DNA of 64,000 nt, taken from positions 51,939,372-52,003,371 of the forward strand of contig NC_079514.1 of the NCBI RefSeq assembly GCF_000801105.2. Direction: 5' to 3'. Made by a program: the position numbers and the translations under genes. A model generated the notes under the pieces. It was not told where the DNA came from, searched no databases, and was given only the letters and a program-made list of their open reading frames with translations. Positions within the stretch are counted from its first letter, which is position 1. Every line of letters begins with the position of its first letter. Shown here one piece after another: positions 31,733 to 44,989 of this stretch. Source of the DNA: Raphanus sativus (Eukaryota > Streptophyta > Magnoliopsida > Brassicales > Brassicaceae).

Positions 31733-31804
31733 GAGATTACAACAGCTCTTGCTTCCGATCTGCAGAAACCAATTCATGAAATGGAGTCGGCTGAAACTTG
31801 TTAA
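31733..31804 (+). pseudogene. Exon-like fragment, unit 1
   Basis: TTTTGCAG followed by an open 23-codon stretch (EITTALASDLQKPIHEMESA...) and TAA. It looks like the last exon of an unknown gene or a captured piece. A second block at about 33495 (TTTCAGG then KIAYQEYYSFTDG) has the same look. Both are repeated in unit 2, and the second also after the gap. The family is not recognised. Confidence 0.25.
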
Positions 31805-33042
31805 TCAATTTTATATCATGACAATGTGAAATGGAGTCAGCTAAAACTTGTAAACCAATGTGAACATCTCTTTCTTCGAGTCAAGCAAACACATAATATG
31901 GGTTAAAACTTGTGAATGTCTTTTATGATAATCATCATTATATTGGTTATGTCAACAGCTGTATTTTTTTAAAACACAAAGTTAAATTAATTTGTAGGTG
32001 CTTAACCATATGTATTTCTTGTTAATCAATTTTATATCATGGAAAACAACTATTGTGGACACAACCATAAGTGTACTTGTAACTTGTCACTATATAGATA
32101 ACCGGTTTAAAATGTGTTATCCTTGTATAGAATCACTAGCGAAATCTACTGCATGACTTTCACTTATAAATTTGTGAAGATAGTCATCTTTTTTATAGTT
32201 GATAATCTAATCAATAAGTTATCAATTAAATTTTATTAATAGCATGTCTCGTATAAAACTGTTGTTAATGATGAATAATATATCCAGCTAACATATATTG
32301 TAGCTGGCCAACAAAATTATTGGTCGGCTAATAATTTGGCAACTTATCATTAACATGACATTAATCCCCAATCGGCATTAGAGTTTACAATTTCATGAAA
32401 AGCAAGTCAGATTCTAAAATTACACATCAAAAATTAACATATCAATTGAAATACATGTGTATTTTATTTAAAAGTGATTCAATATAATTCATGTAGGCAT
32501 TCAAAGAAACATTTTTTGAGTTTCTAGAGGCAGGATGAAACACATCTTCTTAATCATTGTAGAAAAAAACTGAGGATTTTTCAAACTCTGAAAAATATTT
32601 CACATGATCTTGTTCAAGATTATGGTGGTGAATGGTTAGTTGTGGCCGGATGATTATGTTTTTATGAATCAATTAACAATATCATGATGATCGATTTGTT
32701 TGGATTCAATAAAATTAAAATAAAAAGAAGCAGAGGGAAATGATAGATAAATTAGAAATTGATAATGAAAAAAACTAGATTTTTTTTGTAATTATATATC
32801 TTTTAATATGTAAACATAATCTCGTAAAGATTCTAAAAGATATAAAATAATATCTTAAATAGATAAATCAACCTTTTACTTGTTAGCCATGAACCTACAT
32901 TTTTTACCAGAAGCAAACTATCTTGAAGATTCACATGTAATTTTACCTCTCTCTCTTCTACTATTTATTTTTATCTTTTAATATTATAGGCATTTATCTG
33001 ATTATCAAAATTATATGTATTTTGAGCCGGTTGATAAAAATA

Positions 33043-33078
33043 AGATTCATTTTTTTGACTAAAATGAGATTCATTTTT
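33043..33078. repeat. Micro-insertion with 12-bp target duplication
   Basis: AGATTCATTTTT at 33043-33054 and 33067-33078 flanks TTGACTAAAATG. Also present in unit 2 and in the copy after the gap. Confidence 0.55.
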
Positions 33079-33853
33079 ATAGGTGAGCACCAAGGATAGG
33101 AGCACAAAAGTTAAACATCTATGAACTTTCATCAAACATTTTTTCTCCAAAAGAACTTTCATCAAACAAACAATATGTAATTTCAACACATGTGCCTCTT
33201 AAGACGTTTCTTTTTCTTTTCTTTTTTGTTAAGACGTTTTTTGTGTAAGCTTTCTTATACATGTTTGGGTTACAAATGAAACTTTGTTAGAGTCGTTTCA
33301 GTTTATATATATACTTTTATTTATTTTTGTCTATGAATAAAATGGCAGAGTTATATTTACATGTTTTTATTATCGTCAATGAATAGAATGACATAGTAAC
33401 TTATAGTTAATTCTTAACCTGCTCCTGAAATTAATTTGCTCGTAATTATTAAGCTGCTCATGATACCTAAATTGTTCTTATCTTTGATTTCAGGAAAATA
33501 GCTTACCAGGAGTATTATAGCTTTACTGACGGTAGGATATATCCTTCATCTGAAAAATATTTAATGCACTTAAAAAATCTGGAAACAACATATAAACATA
33601 AATCTAGCATGTTATAATACATATATTAGTGGATAACTATTAGACAAAAAAATAAATCTATTTGGTTTCACACTTAATACAACCCAAAGTCATCATTTTA
33701 TTTGGTTTGCACAACCAAAAAAATTATTTTTTTGAAGGTTTAGAAGATAAATAATAAATACGGAACTATATAAAAATTATGTCCATATAATATCCTATGA
33801 TGTGGAAGTAATTTGAAAATAGTTCAAGTTTTATTTGATCTTTTGAAAGTTAA

Positions 33854-33896
33854 ATATATTTCTATGTTTTTTTTTGTAACACATATATTTCTATGT
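33854..33896. repeat. Micro-insertion with 14-bp target duplication
   Basis: ATATATTTCTATGT at 33854-33867 and 33883-33896 flanks TTTTTTTTGTAACAC. Present in all three copies of the segment. Confidence 0.65.
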
Positions 33897-34025
33897 AAAA
33901 TACATATTTAGTTGTTTAATTGAAAATTTGATATGGATTAATTGTTTTTAATCTGAAAGTACATAATCATAAATTTTGTTTATTTGATACATGTAGCATA
34001 TATAGCCCTATATAATAATACAATA

Positions 34026-34885
34026 CTAGACATTGATCCGTGCAACCGCACATATATTTATTTTTATTTTTAGTTTTTTTATTTGTATTGAATGATGCAT
34101 TTGTCAAAGTTAGTTGTTTTACATTGAATTATTTTTGCGGCAGTTAATAGTTTATCGGCATCATATAAACAAATCAAACATCGGAAAAGTGCATCCACGT
34201 GGATGTTTCTTTTTAGTTTTTTATAAATAAATATTTGTTTGTATAAGTGATAGTATATATTTTAAAATTTACCCATTTAAATAATTGGTTAATATGACAT
34301 TTCTAAATACAATAATTTAATAGTTTATAATGTGTAATCTTATTTTATCTTATAAATTATCAGTTGTATCATTCATATTTTTAGAATATGACTATATATC
34401 TGCACAAATGAATTTTTATATTTTTATGGATTTAAATTTATGATAATGTACAGTAAAATATTGTATATGCTATTTAAAATATATGGAGCTATATAATTTA
34501 TATTTTTCAACATTTGAAAATAGATTTATAATATTTAAATGATTCATTTATATGACTTTTATTTTAAATAGTAAATAATAAAAATATAATTATATAGAAT
34601 TTAGAGCAATATTGTTCTTTAAATATTTAAAACTAGGTTTATTAATTATTTCTAAACATACATATAATAAAATAGGAAAAGACAAAGAATACTAAATCTA
34701 GATTTATTAATTATTGTTGCCATGAGTTTTAGTTAGAATTTGTTTTTGGAAATGTATTAATTAAACATAAAAAAAAATAAAGGATCATAAAAGGTATATT
34801 AATTAATAACTTTATTGGTGTAACTTTGTAAATAAATTGAAAAATTAAGAGGTGTATTTTTGTACTTCTCTTTTGATAACATAGA
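34026..34885 (-). mobile_element. Short Helitron, unit 1
   Basis: The minus strand starts A|TCTATGTTATCAAAAGAG at 34885. It ends with a small hairpin (GTGC-ggtt-GCAC) and CTAG at 34029-34026, followed by T. 860 bp, AT-rich, non-coding. Confidence 0.7.
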
Positions 34886-35438
34886 TTAGATTTGGCGTTG
34901 GTTGTTTAACTTTTGTTAGTGCTTTAGGACTTATAGACTTATAGTAGTATGAAATTTCATATCTACTCTATTAAAATAGAGTCCTATTTGAACTTACCTT
35001 GGCATATTTTAAATTTGGGTCTATTGAATAATGTTGTGACTACATATTATATATCTTTTTTTTTACATATTATATATCTTGTTTAATCATATATCTTTTT
35101 TTTTTTTTTTTTTTTTGCTAAAATTTGGCAAATTTAATCATATATCTTGCACAGCCGTTTGCCGTAAAAAAAAACCATATATCTTGCACCAATCTAATGG
35201 CTAAACCATTAATTTCCGAATTTGAAGGAAAATATGGAGATCTTTTCCAAATTTTCTCAATATTCGGAATTTAAAAAAATTCAGAACAAAATAAGTTATG
35301 AACCCCGGGTAAAAGAGCTAGTGAGCCACAATCAAAAATAAAATATAAAGTAAAAATAATTAAATAAAACAGAAAAGAGACTGTTTTTACTTCTTCTTAT
35401 AAACGATTTGAGAGAATTACAACTTGTTTGTTAAACAT

Positions 35439-35786
35439 TTAACCACCAAACTTCATATCATCATCCTTCTCACAACTCTCAAGAAACGAAGTAAGAACTT
35501 TAATGGCATTGATCTGACATTGCAGAGCCAATATGTAACTCGCCGTCTCTTCAAACAGCGCGTCCACTCCAAGCGCCGTTCCTCCTGGAACTATTGTCTG
35601 AAGAGCTTCAATCTTCTCCTCCACTCCTTCATCATCATCTTCTACGCTGCTCTCTCTTACACTCTCCCTTGAATCTGACAATCTTTGTCTGGTTCTGCGC
35701 TTGAAACCAGCGGGACGTGTGTTCACGGCGGTGGAAGGCGACGGAGAAGAGCGTTTGGTATTGGAAGTAGCTAGGGTTTTCTCCAT
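35439..35786 (-). CDS. PAR2: PAR2-like atypical HLH protein, copy 2
   Basis: Identical 115-residue product to copy 1 at 27087-27434, with the same single-exon structure, 3' flank and about 7.6 kb of upstream DNA, so both copies keep the same regulatory sequence. No coding difference is visible at the protein level. Either this is a true recent gene duplication doubling PAR2 dosage, or an assembly duplication of one locus. The few scattered indels and substitutions between units favour real DNA or two haplotypes laid end to end. Confidence 0.93.
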   Translation of the reverse strand: MEKTLATSNTKRSSPSPSTAVNTRPAGFKRRTRQRLSDSRESVRESSVEDDDEGVEEKIEALQTIVPGGTALGVDALFEETASYILALQCQINAIKVLTSFLESCEKDDDMKFGG

Positions 35787-37806
35787 TGACGGAGGGACAA
35801 AGAGAGAGAGAGAGGCTGTGTTGGAATAAAAGGGGTAAAGAGATGTGTGTGATTTATAATATGAGTGATGATAGAATCAGTATGTTGAAGGTAGGACCGG
35901 TTAAACCGGATCCCGGTTTAAATTTACATTGCTTTACTCTAAAAATTTGCCATAGATTTGAGACCTATTCGAGTATTTAATGGATTTATGGAGTTGAATC
36001 TTAATGGTTTTGGTTTGCTTTGGGTTTGGTTTTTATGCTTTTGCTTTTCTATGGTTAATTTTGGTTCGGTTTAGATCGTGGTTTGGTTTTTATGTTTCTA
36101 AAATTGGGTAAATGCCATCAAAGCTGGGTCCAGTTGTGATTTTCTTATTTTGGTTTTTCTGTTTTTCGAATTATATATGAAGTGTTTTTTGTTTTGTTTT
36201 GTTTTGTTTTGTTGGAGTGATTTGGATCAGTGATTACCACGCGCTATTTTGAGTGGTTTTTGGAGACGTCACTTTACTCAAGTGGATCTTCCTGAGGTCC
36301 TGACAGATAGATAGATTGGATCTTTATTTGTTTTTAATATATTCAGAAAGTTATGTATACTGAAAAACACATTCCGTTGTCAACAATTAGTAACATGCTT
36401 AGTTTAGTACTAATAGTAGACCTAATGAAAACGCCGAGTCATTAATAAGTAACATGCTTAGTTTAGTAATAATAGACTTAATGACATGTGTTAAACTTTA
36501 GTTCAGACTTTGACTTGTGTGGGTCTTTGTTTAGTATTCTTTTCGGAAACAGGGATGGTGATTTCGGTGTATTTTTAACTTATGGTAGCAAACAAGAACT
36601 AAATAATATCTAATCTAACTAATGCATGAATATGTAGACAAATGCAGTACATGCGAATAATCAATGTGTTTCAGAGTGAAAGTTAATGAAGTTGTACTAG
36701 TTTAATTTAGTTAAATAAAAAATACATTTTTTTAATATAAGAAGAGACGTTAATTTGCAATACATTAAGAAAATGTAATATTTATAATAAACGATGATTA
36801 ATTAGAGAAAATGTATGTGTGTATTTGATTTATTCCTGTTTTAATTTTTTTTTTTGACTAACTGTTTTAATTTGTTGAATCACTTGATTCCATAGATAAT
36901 GTATATATTAATGCATGTTTTTTTCTTGGATCAAGATTCCATACAAATGTATTTGGAAATGTAAGATAATGTATGACAACAAACTAATCTTATTTTTACC
37001 AAAAAAAAAACCAACTAATCTTATGTATGGGGTTTATGTCTTAATGATGATGTGCTCTCTAATTTAACATATGGAACATATATCTTAAATTCTTAATATA
37101 TAGGTTAAGTATGATTATAATCATTATTTACACAACGCAATGACTTAAATCCAGTTAATAGTGATGATTACGTTATGGTAAGAAAGCAACAACGAGCTAA
37201 AAGGAAACGAGCCAGAGAGTGGAGGCGCGTGAGAGTAAAAGCGGAGGAGGAGGAGAAGAGGATTCACCTGCGTCAGGTGCATGGGAGAGAGAGTGATAGG
37301 AGGGGACCCAGAAAAGCCCCGTAAAAAAGGAAAAGAGAAAAGGAAAGCACATGTGCTCACATGAGAGTTTTTTCGATCTATCTCCCATGTGCTTCCTCTC
37401 TTTACTTTCATCTAACACACACTCTCTTTCTTTTTTTTTTTTTTTGGTCAAAAACACTCTCTTTCTCTATATACACATAGAATGAATAGATACAGTCGTA
37501 GATAGTGAAGCTGTGTGTGGTGGACGTACTACTACTACGATCATACTATGATGATCTACTAGTTGCACCGAAGATCTCACATGCTTTCTTCTTCTTTCTT
37601 TCATGGCAGCCACGTGACATCTTTTATGGAACCTACCTTTTGAAATCTCCATAAATCTATCCCTCATTTTGTGTCAACTCTTTTTTTTCTCGTATTATTC
37701 CAAGAAATTCAGATTTATGAAGTTTTATTAAATAATGTCTATAAATTTTAAAGGAGGAGAAAAGCCGTGCTCATGTCGGCATTAATCTGTGCACAATTTA
37801 CTCCAA
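35787..37806 (-). promoter_or_regulatory. PAR2 copy 2 upstream region
   Basis: Same content as 27435-29455, including the (GTTTT)n run, micro-insertions at offsets of about +8352, and the G-box. Confidence 0.45.
37611..37616. promoter_or_regulatory. G-box CACGTG, unit 2
   Basis: Copy of the site at 29260-29265, upstream of PAR2 copy 2. Confidence 0.4.
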
Positions 37807-37821
37807 TTTAACGTTTCTTTT

Positions 37822-38068
37822 TTTTTTTTTGACAAAGAAAAGGGTTAAACCCGGGTCACTATTGGAACCAGATCTAACCCCCGGGGGAGTCGCAAGCCCG
37901 CGGATGGACTCCTTCTCCTGGGCATTCAAATGGGTCCTAAAGCATGGACCCATATCCGCGTTAGGTGAACAGAACAATGTGACTTAGTTTCGCATAGCAG
38001 GAGGATCGAACCTGAAACGTGTTAGCGTCCCAGGCCCGTCCACTGCCACTTGACCACAAGGCCCGTCC
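37822..38068 (-). mobile_element. tRNA-derived SINE, unit 2
   Basis: Copy of 29471-29716 with the same 15-bp duplication at 37807-37821 and 38069-38083. One base longer in the T-run, with at least one substitution (37872 T against C). Confidence 0.88.
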
Positions 38069-38286
38069 TTTAACGTTTCTTTTTGCACCATAAAGACAAG
38101 GCTTTTAATTTGTTTTTACAACCTGCTTCCATTTCAATTTTATTGTCGTTGTAAAAAAAATTGTGTTTCAAAATAATTGTTATTTTAGAATTTTTAATAC
38201 AAAATTTATTAATAAAATTTTTCATTTTATTTTTAATTGGTTAAAATATGGTTACATGTATAGGAATTGTGTTTTTATTTTGAAAA

Positions 38287-38976
38287 TATACAAAATCACA
38301 TGTTTTTTTAATCTGCGTGTATAAATCTAGAACGACGATTAAAATGAAAAGAATGAAGTATTTTGTACATTGGTTCTTGGTTCAAAAAATTAGTTTCAAG
38401 TAATTGCACAATTTATTGTACATTTTAAACAAAAACATCATTAAATATCCACATAACCACGGCAATTAAAAACATATAATATAAAAATTAATAAATTTTA
38501 CATTAAAAATTGAAAACATCATCTAATTTGAAATAATTTTTAACTAAAAACGTCATCTACTAGAAACGGAAAAAGTAAAAGTTTTTAGAGCATTTGCACT
38601 CTCAACATAAGCATTATAATGTATTTAGCTATATATACAAAATCACATGTTTTTAATCTGTGTGTATAATAAACCTAGAACGACGATTAAAATGAAAAGA
38701 ATGAAGTATTTTGTACATTGGTTCTTGGTTCAAAAAATTAGTTTCAAGTAATTGCACAATTTATTGTACATTTTAAACAAAATATCATTAAATATCCACA
38801 TAACCACGGCAATTAAAAAACATATAATATAAAAATTAATAAATTTTACATTAAAAATTGAAAACATCATCTAATTTGAAATAATTTTTAACTAACCTCT
38901 ACTAGAAACGGAAAAAGTAAAAGTTAAGAGTATTTGCACTCTCAACATAAGCATTATAATGTATTTAGCTATATAT
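38287..38976. repeat. Two tandem ~347-bp repeats, unit 2
   Basis: Copy of the nested tandem pair at 29935-30623. Confidence 0.85.
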
Positions 38977-41900
38977 ACATTTCCATCATCCCCCCCCCAC
39001 ATATTTCTAATTTACAATGACCCTACTGCACATATTCCTACATTGTATATATAGCTAAATACGCAAATGTTTTTGGTTGAGAGTGAAAATATTATGTTAT
39101 TTACTCTCTCTCTCTCTCTCCTAAACTTTTTTTATTTTTAAAATCTTCATTTTCTGCAAATCTGAAATCTCCATTGTTTCCACCATCGGTTCATCATCAT
39201 GTCACATTCCTATGTGCCACATCCTATCTATGTTTCCCTTCCCATCTGATATGATCTGATCAATTTTCAGTTTTACAAGACCTTCTTCGAGTTCAAACCC
39301 CAAATAATCGTCGGCACCAGACGACGTGACTCATCTCATGTCTGACGTAAAGTCGTGATCCAAAGACAAGATTCGATCTCTAAAACCACATCTCGATCCA
39401 CTCCTTGTTACATGATATAATATTTGATCCTTCTAACTGCATACTACCAACCACACCAAATGTGCTACTGCTTTTATACATTATATATATCTTTACCCCA
39501 TAAAGAGATTGAATAGAAGGATCGACTTTTTCCTCTGTAATTTATAAATAAGTGTTTAAATATCCTTCAAAAGTAAGTAAATAAATCCGAAACATATAAA
39601 ATGCGGTTAATCCCGTTGTTGAACAAGCTATTATTGAAAAGTTTGGCAAAAATAACAAACTATCATTAAGAATTTCATCTTTAGACCAAAACAAGCAGGG
39701 GGGGGGGAATACCACAAAGCAAGAGGGTTTCTTTTCTACTGAAAAGAGAGTTTTTTGTAATCGGGACATGTTTTGTTAAACCACCCATAAGAATTATAAT
39801 ATATTTGTGGAAGAAGGTAACATATGTGCAACTTAATATTTAATTATAATGCCGGGCTATATTTCATATAAAAGTTTTCTAATAACATGCATTGGAAAAT
39901 TTTCACTTGTATAATCATAGATCTCTCTTTATGGATATGGTGATAGAAAAAGACCACCCCGTTTTATTTCCGGAGAAGCATGTATTAAGATCAGTATGGG
40001 ACAGCGATTTATAACAGTGAAACATTTCAGATGTTGTCCTTTGTTCTAGTCTTTTTGGTGATTCAATGTGATAATATATTTTGCAGGAGATTACAACAGC
40101 TCTTGCTTCCGATCTGCAGAAACCAATTCATGAAATGGAGTCGGCTGAAACTTGTTAATCAATTTTATATCATGACAATGTGAAATGGAGTCAGCTAAAA
40201 CTTGTAAACCAATGTGAACATCTCTTTCTTCGAGTCAAGCAAACACATAATATGGGTTAAAACTTGTGAATGTCTTTTATGATAATCATCATTATATTGG
40301 TTATGTCAACAGCTGTATTTTTTTAAAACACAAAGTTAAATTAATTTGTAGGTGCTTAACCATATGTATTTCTTGTTAATCAATTTTATATCATGGAAAA
40401 CAACTATTGTGGACACAACCATAAGTGTACTTGTAACTTGTCACTATATAGATAACCGGTTTAAAATGTGTTATCCTTGTATAGAATCACTAGCGAAATC
40501 TACTGCATGACTTTCACTTATAAATTTGTGAAGATAGTCATCTTTTTTATAGTTGATAATCTAATCAATAAGTTATCAATTAAATTTTATTAATAGCATG
40601 TCTCGTATAAAACTGTTGTTAATGATGAATAATATATCCAGCTAACATATATTGTAGCTGGCCAACAAAATTATTGGTCGGCTAATAATTTGGCAACTTA
40701 TCATTAACATGACATTAATCCCCAATCGGCATTAGAGTTTACAATTTCATGAAAAGCAAGTCAGATTCTAAAATTACACATCAAAAATTAACATATCAAT
40801 TGAAATACATGTGTATTTTATTTAAAAGTGATTCAATATAATTCATGTAGGCATTCAAAGAAACATTTTTTGAGTTTCTAGAGGCAGGATGAAACACATC
40901 TTCTTAATCATTGTAGAAAAAAACTGAGGATTTTTCAAACTCTGAAAAATATTTCACATGATCTTGTTCAAGATTATGGTGGTGAATGGTTAGTTGTGGC
41001 CGGATGATTATGTTTTTATGAATCAATTAACAATATCATGATGATCGATTTGTTTGGATTCAATAAAATTAAAATAAAAAGAAGCAGAGGGAAATGATAG
41101 ATAAATTAGAAATTGATAATGAAAAAAACTAGATTTTTTTTTGTAATTATATATCTTTTAATATGTAAACATAATCTCGTAAAGATTCTAAAAGATATAA
41201 AATAATATCTTAAATAGATAAATCAACCTTTTACTTGTTAGCCATGAACCTACATTTTTTACCAGAAGCAAACTATCTTGAAGATTCACATGTAATTTTA
41301 CCTCTCTCTCTTCTACTATTTATTTTTATCTTTTAATATTATAGGCATTTATCTGATTATCAAAATTATATGTATTTTGAGCCGGTTGATAAAAATAAGA
41401 TTCATTTTTTTGACTAAAATGAGATTCATTTTTATAGGTGAGCACCAAGGATAGGAGCACAAAAGTTAAACATCTATGAACTTTCATCAAACATTTTTTC
41501 TCCAAAAGAACTTTCATCAAACAAACAATATGTAATTTCAACACATGTGCCTCTTAAGACGTTTCTTTTTCTTTTCTTTTTTGTTAAGACGTTTTTTGTG
41601 TAAGCTTTCTTATACATGTTTGGGTTACAAATGAAACTTTGTTAGAGTCGTTTCAGTTTATATATATACTTTTATTTATTTTTGTCTATGAATAAAATGG
41701 CAGAGTTATATTTACATGTTTTTATTATCGTCAATGAATAGAATGACATAGTAACTTATAGTTAATTCTTAACCTGCTCCTGAAATTAATTTGCTCGTAA
41801 TTATTAAGCTGCTCATGATACCTAAATTGTTCTTATGTTTGATTTCAGGAAAATAGCTTACCAGGAGTATTATAGCTTTACTGACGGTAGGATATATCCT

Positions 41901-42380
41901 TCATCTGAAAAATATTTAATGCACTTAAAAAATCTGGAAACAACATATAAACATAAATCTAGCATGTTATAATACATATATTAGTGGATAACTATTAGAC
42001 AAAAAAATAAATCTATTTGGTTTCACACTTAATACAACCCAAAGTCATCATTTTATTTGGTTTGCACAACCAAAAAAATTATTTTTTTGAAGGTTTAGAA
42101 GATAAATAATAAATACGGAACTATATAAAAATTATGTCCATATAATATCCTATGATGTGGAAGTAATTTGAAAATAGTTCAAGTTTTATTTGATCTTTTG
42201 AAAGTTAAATATATTTCTATGTTTTTTTTTGTAACACATATATTTCTATGTAAAATACATATTTAGTTGTTTAATTGAAAATTTGATATGGATTAATTGT
42301 TTTTAATCTGAAAGTACATAATCATAAATTTTGTTTATTTGATACATGTAGCATATATAGCCCTATATAATAATACAATA
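38977..42380. other. Non-coding part of unit 2
   Basis: Same content as 30624-34025, including the exon-like fragments (near 40087 and 41850) and micro-insertions. No gene is supported. Confidence 0.5.
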
Positions 42381-43240
42381 CTAGACATTGATCCGTGCAA
42401 CCGCACATATATTTATTTTTATTTTTAGTTTTTTTATTTGTATTGAATGATGCATTTGTCAAAGTTAGTTGTTTTACATTGAATTATTTTTGCGGCAGTT
42501 AATAGTTTATCGGCATCATATAAACAAATCAAACATCGGAAAAGTGCATCCACGTGGATGTTTCTTTTTAGTTTTTTATAAATAAATATTTGTTTGTATA
42601 AGTGATAGTATATATTTTAAAATTTACCCATTTAAATAATTGGTTAATATGACATTTCTAAATACAATAATTTAATAGTTTATAATGTGTAATCTTATTT
42701 TATCTTATAAATTATCAGTTGTATCATTCATATTTTTAGAATATGACTATATATCTGCACAAATGAATTTTTATATTTTTATGGATTTAAATTTATGATA
42801 ATGTACAGTAAAATATTGTATATGCTATTTAAAATATATGGAGCTATATAATTTATATTTTTCAACATTTGAAAATAGATTTATAATATTTAAATGATTC
42901 ATTTATATGACTTTTATTTTAAATAGTAAATAATAAAAATATAATTATATAGAATTTAGAGCAATATTGTTCTTTAAATATTTAAAACTAGGTTTATTAA
43001 TTATTTCTAAACATACATATAATAAAATAGGAAAAGACAAAGAATACTAAATCTAGATTTATTAATTATTGTTGCCATGAGTTTTAGTTAGAATTTGTTT
43101 TTGGAAATGTATTAATTAAACATAAAAAAAAATAAAGGATCATAAAAGGTATATTAATTAATAACTTTATTGGTGTAACTTTGTAAATAAATTGAAAAAT
43201 TAAGAGGTGTATTTTTGTACTTCTCTTTTGATAACATAGA
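42381..43240 (-). mobile_element. Short Helitron, unit 2
   Basis: Copy of 34026-34885, same ends and the same 860-bp length. Confidence 0.7.
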
Positions 43241-44182
43241 TTAGATTTGGCGTTGGTTGTTTAACTTTTGTTAGTGCTTTAGGACTTATAGACTTATAGT
43301 AGTATGAAATTTCATATCTACTCTATTAAAATAGAGTCCTATTTGAACTTACCTTGGCATATTTTAAATTTGGGTCTATTGAATAATGTTGTGACTAAAT
43401 GTTAAAACATATGACATGCAACTTATTTGATGACCGATATATTTACATTAAACAAACTTTAATCATTCGTGATTAATATTAAAATCTATCCAACATCTAG
43501 GTTATTTCTAGCGTGTCGTCTTCTCCTCTCCTCTATTCCACCATCATTACCTCCGACCATTATACACAGATAAATTTGCATGAAACAAAGAACAAAGTGG
43601 AATTAGGGTTGGTGGACTGATTCGTGGACCAGCAATTCTCTTTGATTCGATCAAGAGTTTTTGCTTCTTTCAATCATTTAGAGAAAGGAATCTTCAGATA
43701 TCAGGTCCGGTTGATCCATACGAAAGGCCATGTAAGTGTATTAGATCTGTTCCATTCGATTTCAAGTTCTACCTTTGAATCCTCAATTTGCTTTATATAG
43801 TTTCACTGAGTAGGTTGAATCATGAAAAACAAAAAATCTCTGCAATTTTGTTTCTAGGTATACAGAACTTTAAAATAAGGTGTTTGTGGTTTGGTGGACT
43901 AAGCACATAAACTCTACAAAATTGTTATCTTCAAAAACAAAAACAAAAACTTAGAGTTGAGACCATTGCTCAATCATTACTAAAGGATCACGATTTATCT
44001 AGCAAAATAAGAAATAACAATCGGGTCCTTAGAAAACTATATGAATTTTGATGGCAAGAAACAAAGACGAGAGCTCAGGTTAGTATCTGTGATTTCTACC
44101 CTTGATTGTTGATCATCCCATCCCATGCACTCTTTCGTGAATTTTCTCTTGAATCAAAGTATCAGAGCTATGTTTTGTTTAA

Positions 44183-44861
44183 TGCAAAGCTCAGGTCAGT
44201 CACTATATGAGTGGAACAGAGACAAGAGTGAATTCTTGAGTCAATGCCAAAAGATATTTAGAAGATGCGAAAGCTCCTAAGCAAGCTTTCCCTTCACACG
44301 TTTCTGTATGGTTTTAGACGTGCGGATCAGGCATTCAAAAGATCAAGGTCACTGTTAAATCTACTCAGTTCAGACTTGATGTTTTCAAGAATGTTGAGAG
44401 CAATGCTGAGGTGACTTTAAAGCTTTGACTCCATTGCTATGTGTTGTATTGATTTGGCCATATGTCCAGTTGCTAATTGCCAATTGTGATTTTCAGGTCA
44501 AAGTTTTGGATGTTGATGCCTTTTTCATATCACACATCCAACTGAACCAAGCAGAAAAACAGAGGTGGAGGACGTATCGTGTACTGTAAGAATCCGTAGT
44601 ATTTTTTTCTATTTATGCTACTTTTTTTTCAACTTTTGTTTTAGTCACAGTGTGCTGACTCTCCATTTTGCTGCTTACATGTCAAACCCATGCCACATTG
44701 AGTTGATTTTGTCAAAGAAGGAAGAGCCTCTGAGAAAGAGGTACGTTATCCACCTCAATGGGTGTATGTAATCCTGATTTTCACTATCTTCATTGATCTT
44801 TTTCTTCTCACTTTTTTATATATATTCTGCAGAGAAGCCAAAGAAAGGAGCTTCTTCTTGA
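44183..44861 (+). pseudogene. Ribosomal protein uL22 (RPL17) pseudogene with introns
   Basis: Broken copy of the cytosolic 60S protein uL22. Recognisable blocks in order are: [73 protein letters not shown]; and, after a CTGCAG acceptor, KPKKGASS plus stop. The blocks sit in different frames with stops between them. The separators begin GTGACT or end TTTTCAG, so introns were kept: it arose from genomic DNA, not from mRNA. The first exon seems replaced or lost. TATA-poor, CT-rich DNA at about 43500-43560 could be the old 5' UTR. Confidence 0.85.
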
Positions 44862-44989
44862 GCTTTCGTGATCATTTGTGTTACAACGCTAGATACACTT
44901 TGTTTACTTTTTTTCTCTCACTTTGTTTACTTTTTTTTTTACTTTCTCTTTCGTTAAGACAAGTAACCATAATTGTAAAGACATAATGA

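Larger units (their letters stand above)
30624..34025. other. Non-coding part of unit 1
   Basis: AT-rich. It contains a CT run (30750-30768), a poly-G run near 31344, the exon-like fragment at 31733-31804, and micro-insertions at 33043 and 33854. A diverged third copy of 32009-33942 lies at 56416-58353. No gene is supported. Confidence 0.5.
26692..35042. repeat. 8.35 kb tandem duplication, unit 1
   Basis: Directly followed by a near-identical copy at 35043-43397. The lengths are 8351 and 8355 bp, differing mainly in homopolymer runs and a handful of single bases (for example 29521 C versus T, 33475 C versus G). The three junctions read ...TATATA|CATATTATAT (left edge), GTGACTA|CATATTATAT (between units) and GTGACTA|AATGTT (right edge). 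Only the dinucleotide TA is shared, so microhomology or blunt end joining fits better than unequal crossing over between long repeats. The unit carries PAR2 with about 7.6 kb upstream and 0.4 kb downstream. Confidence 0.96.
35043..43397. repeat. 8.35 kb tandem duplication, unit 2
   Basis: Near-identical direct copy of 26692-35042 (see unit 1). The right edge, after GTGACTA at 43397, lies about 80 bp inside the next Helitron-like element, so that element's 5' end is present in both units while its body follows only unit 2. The duplication therefore happened after that Helitron inserted. Confidence 0.96.
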
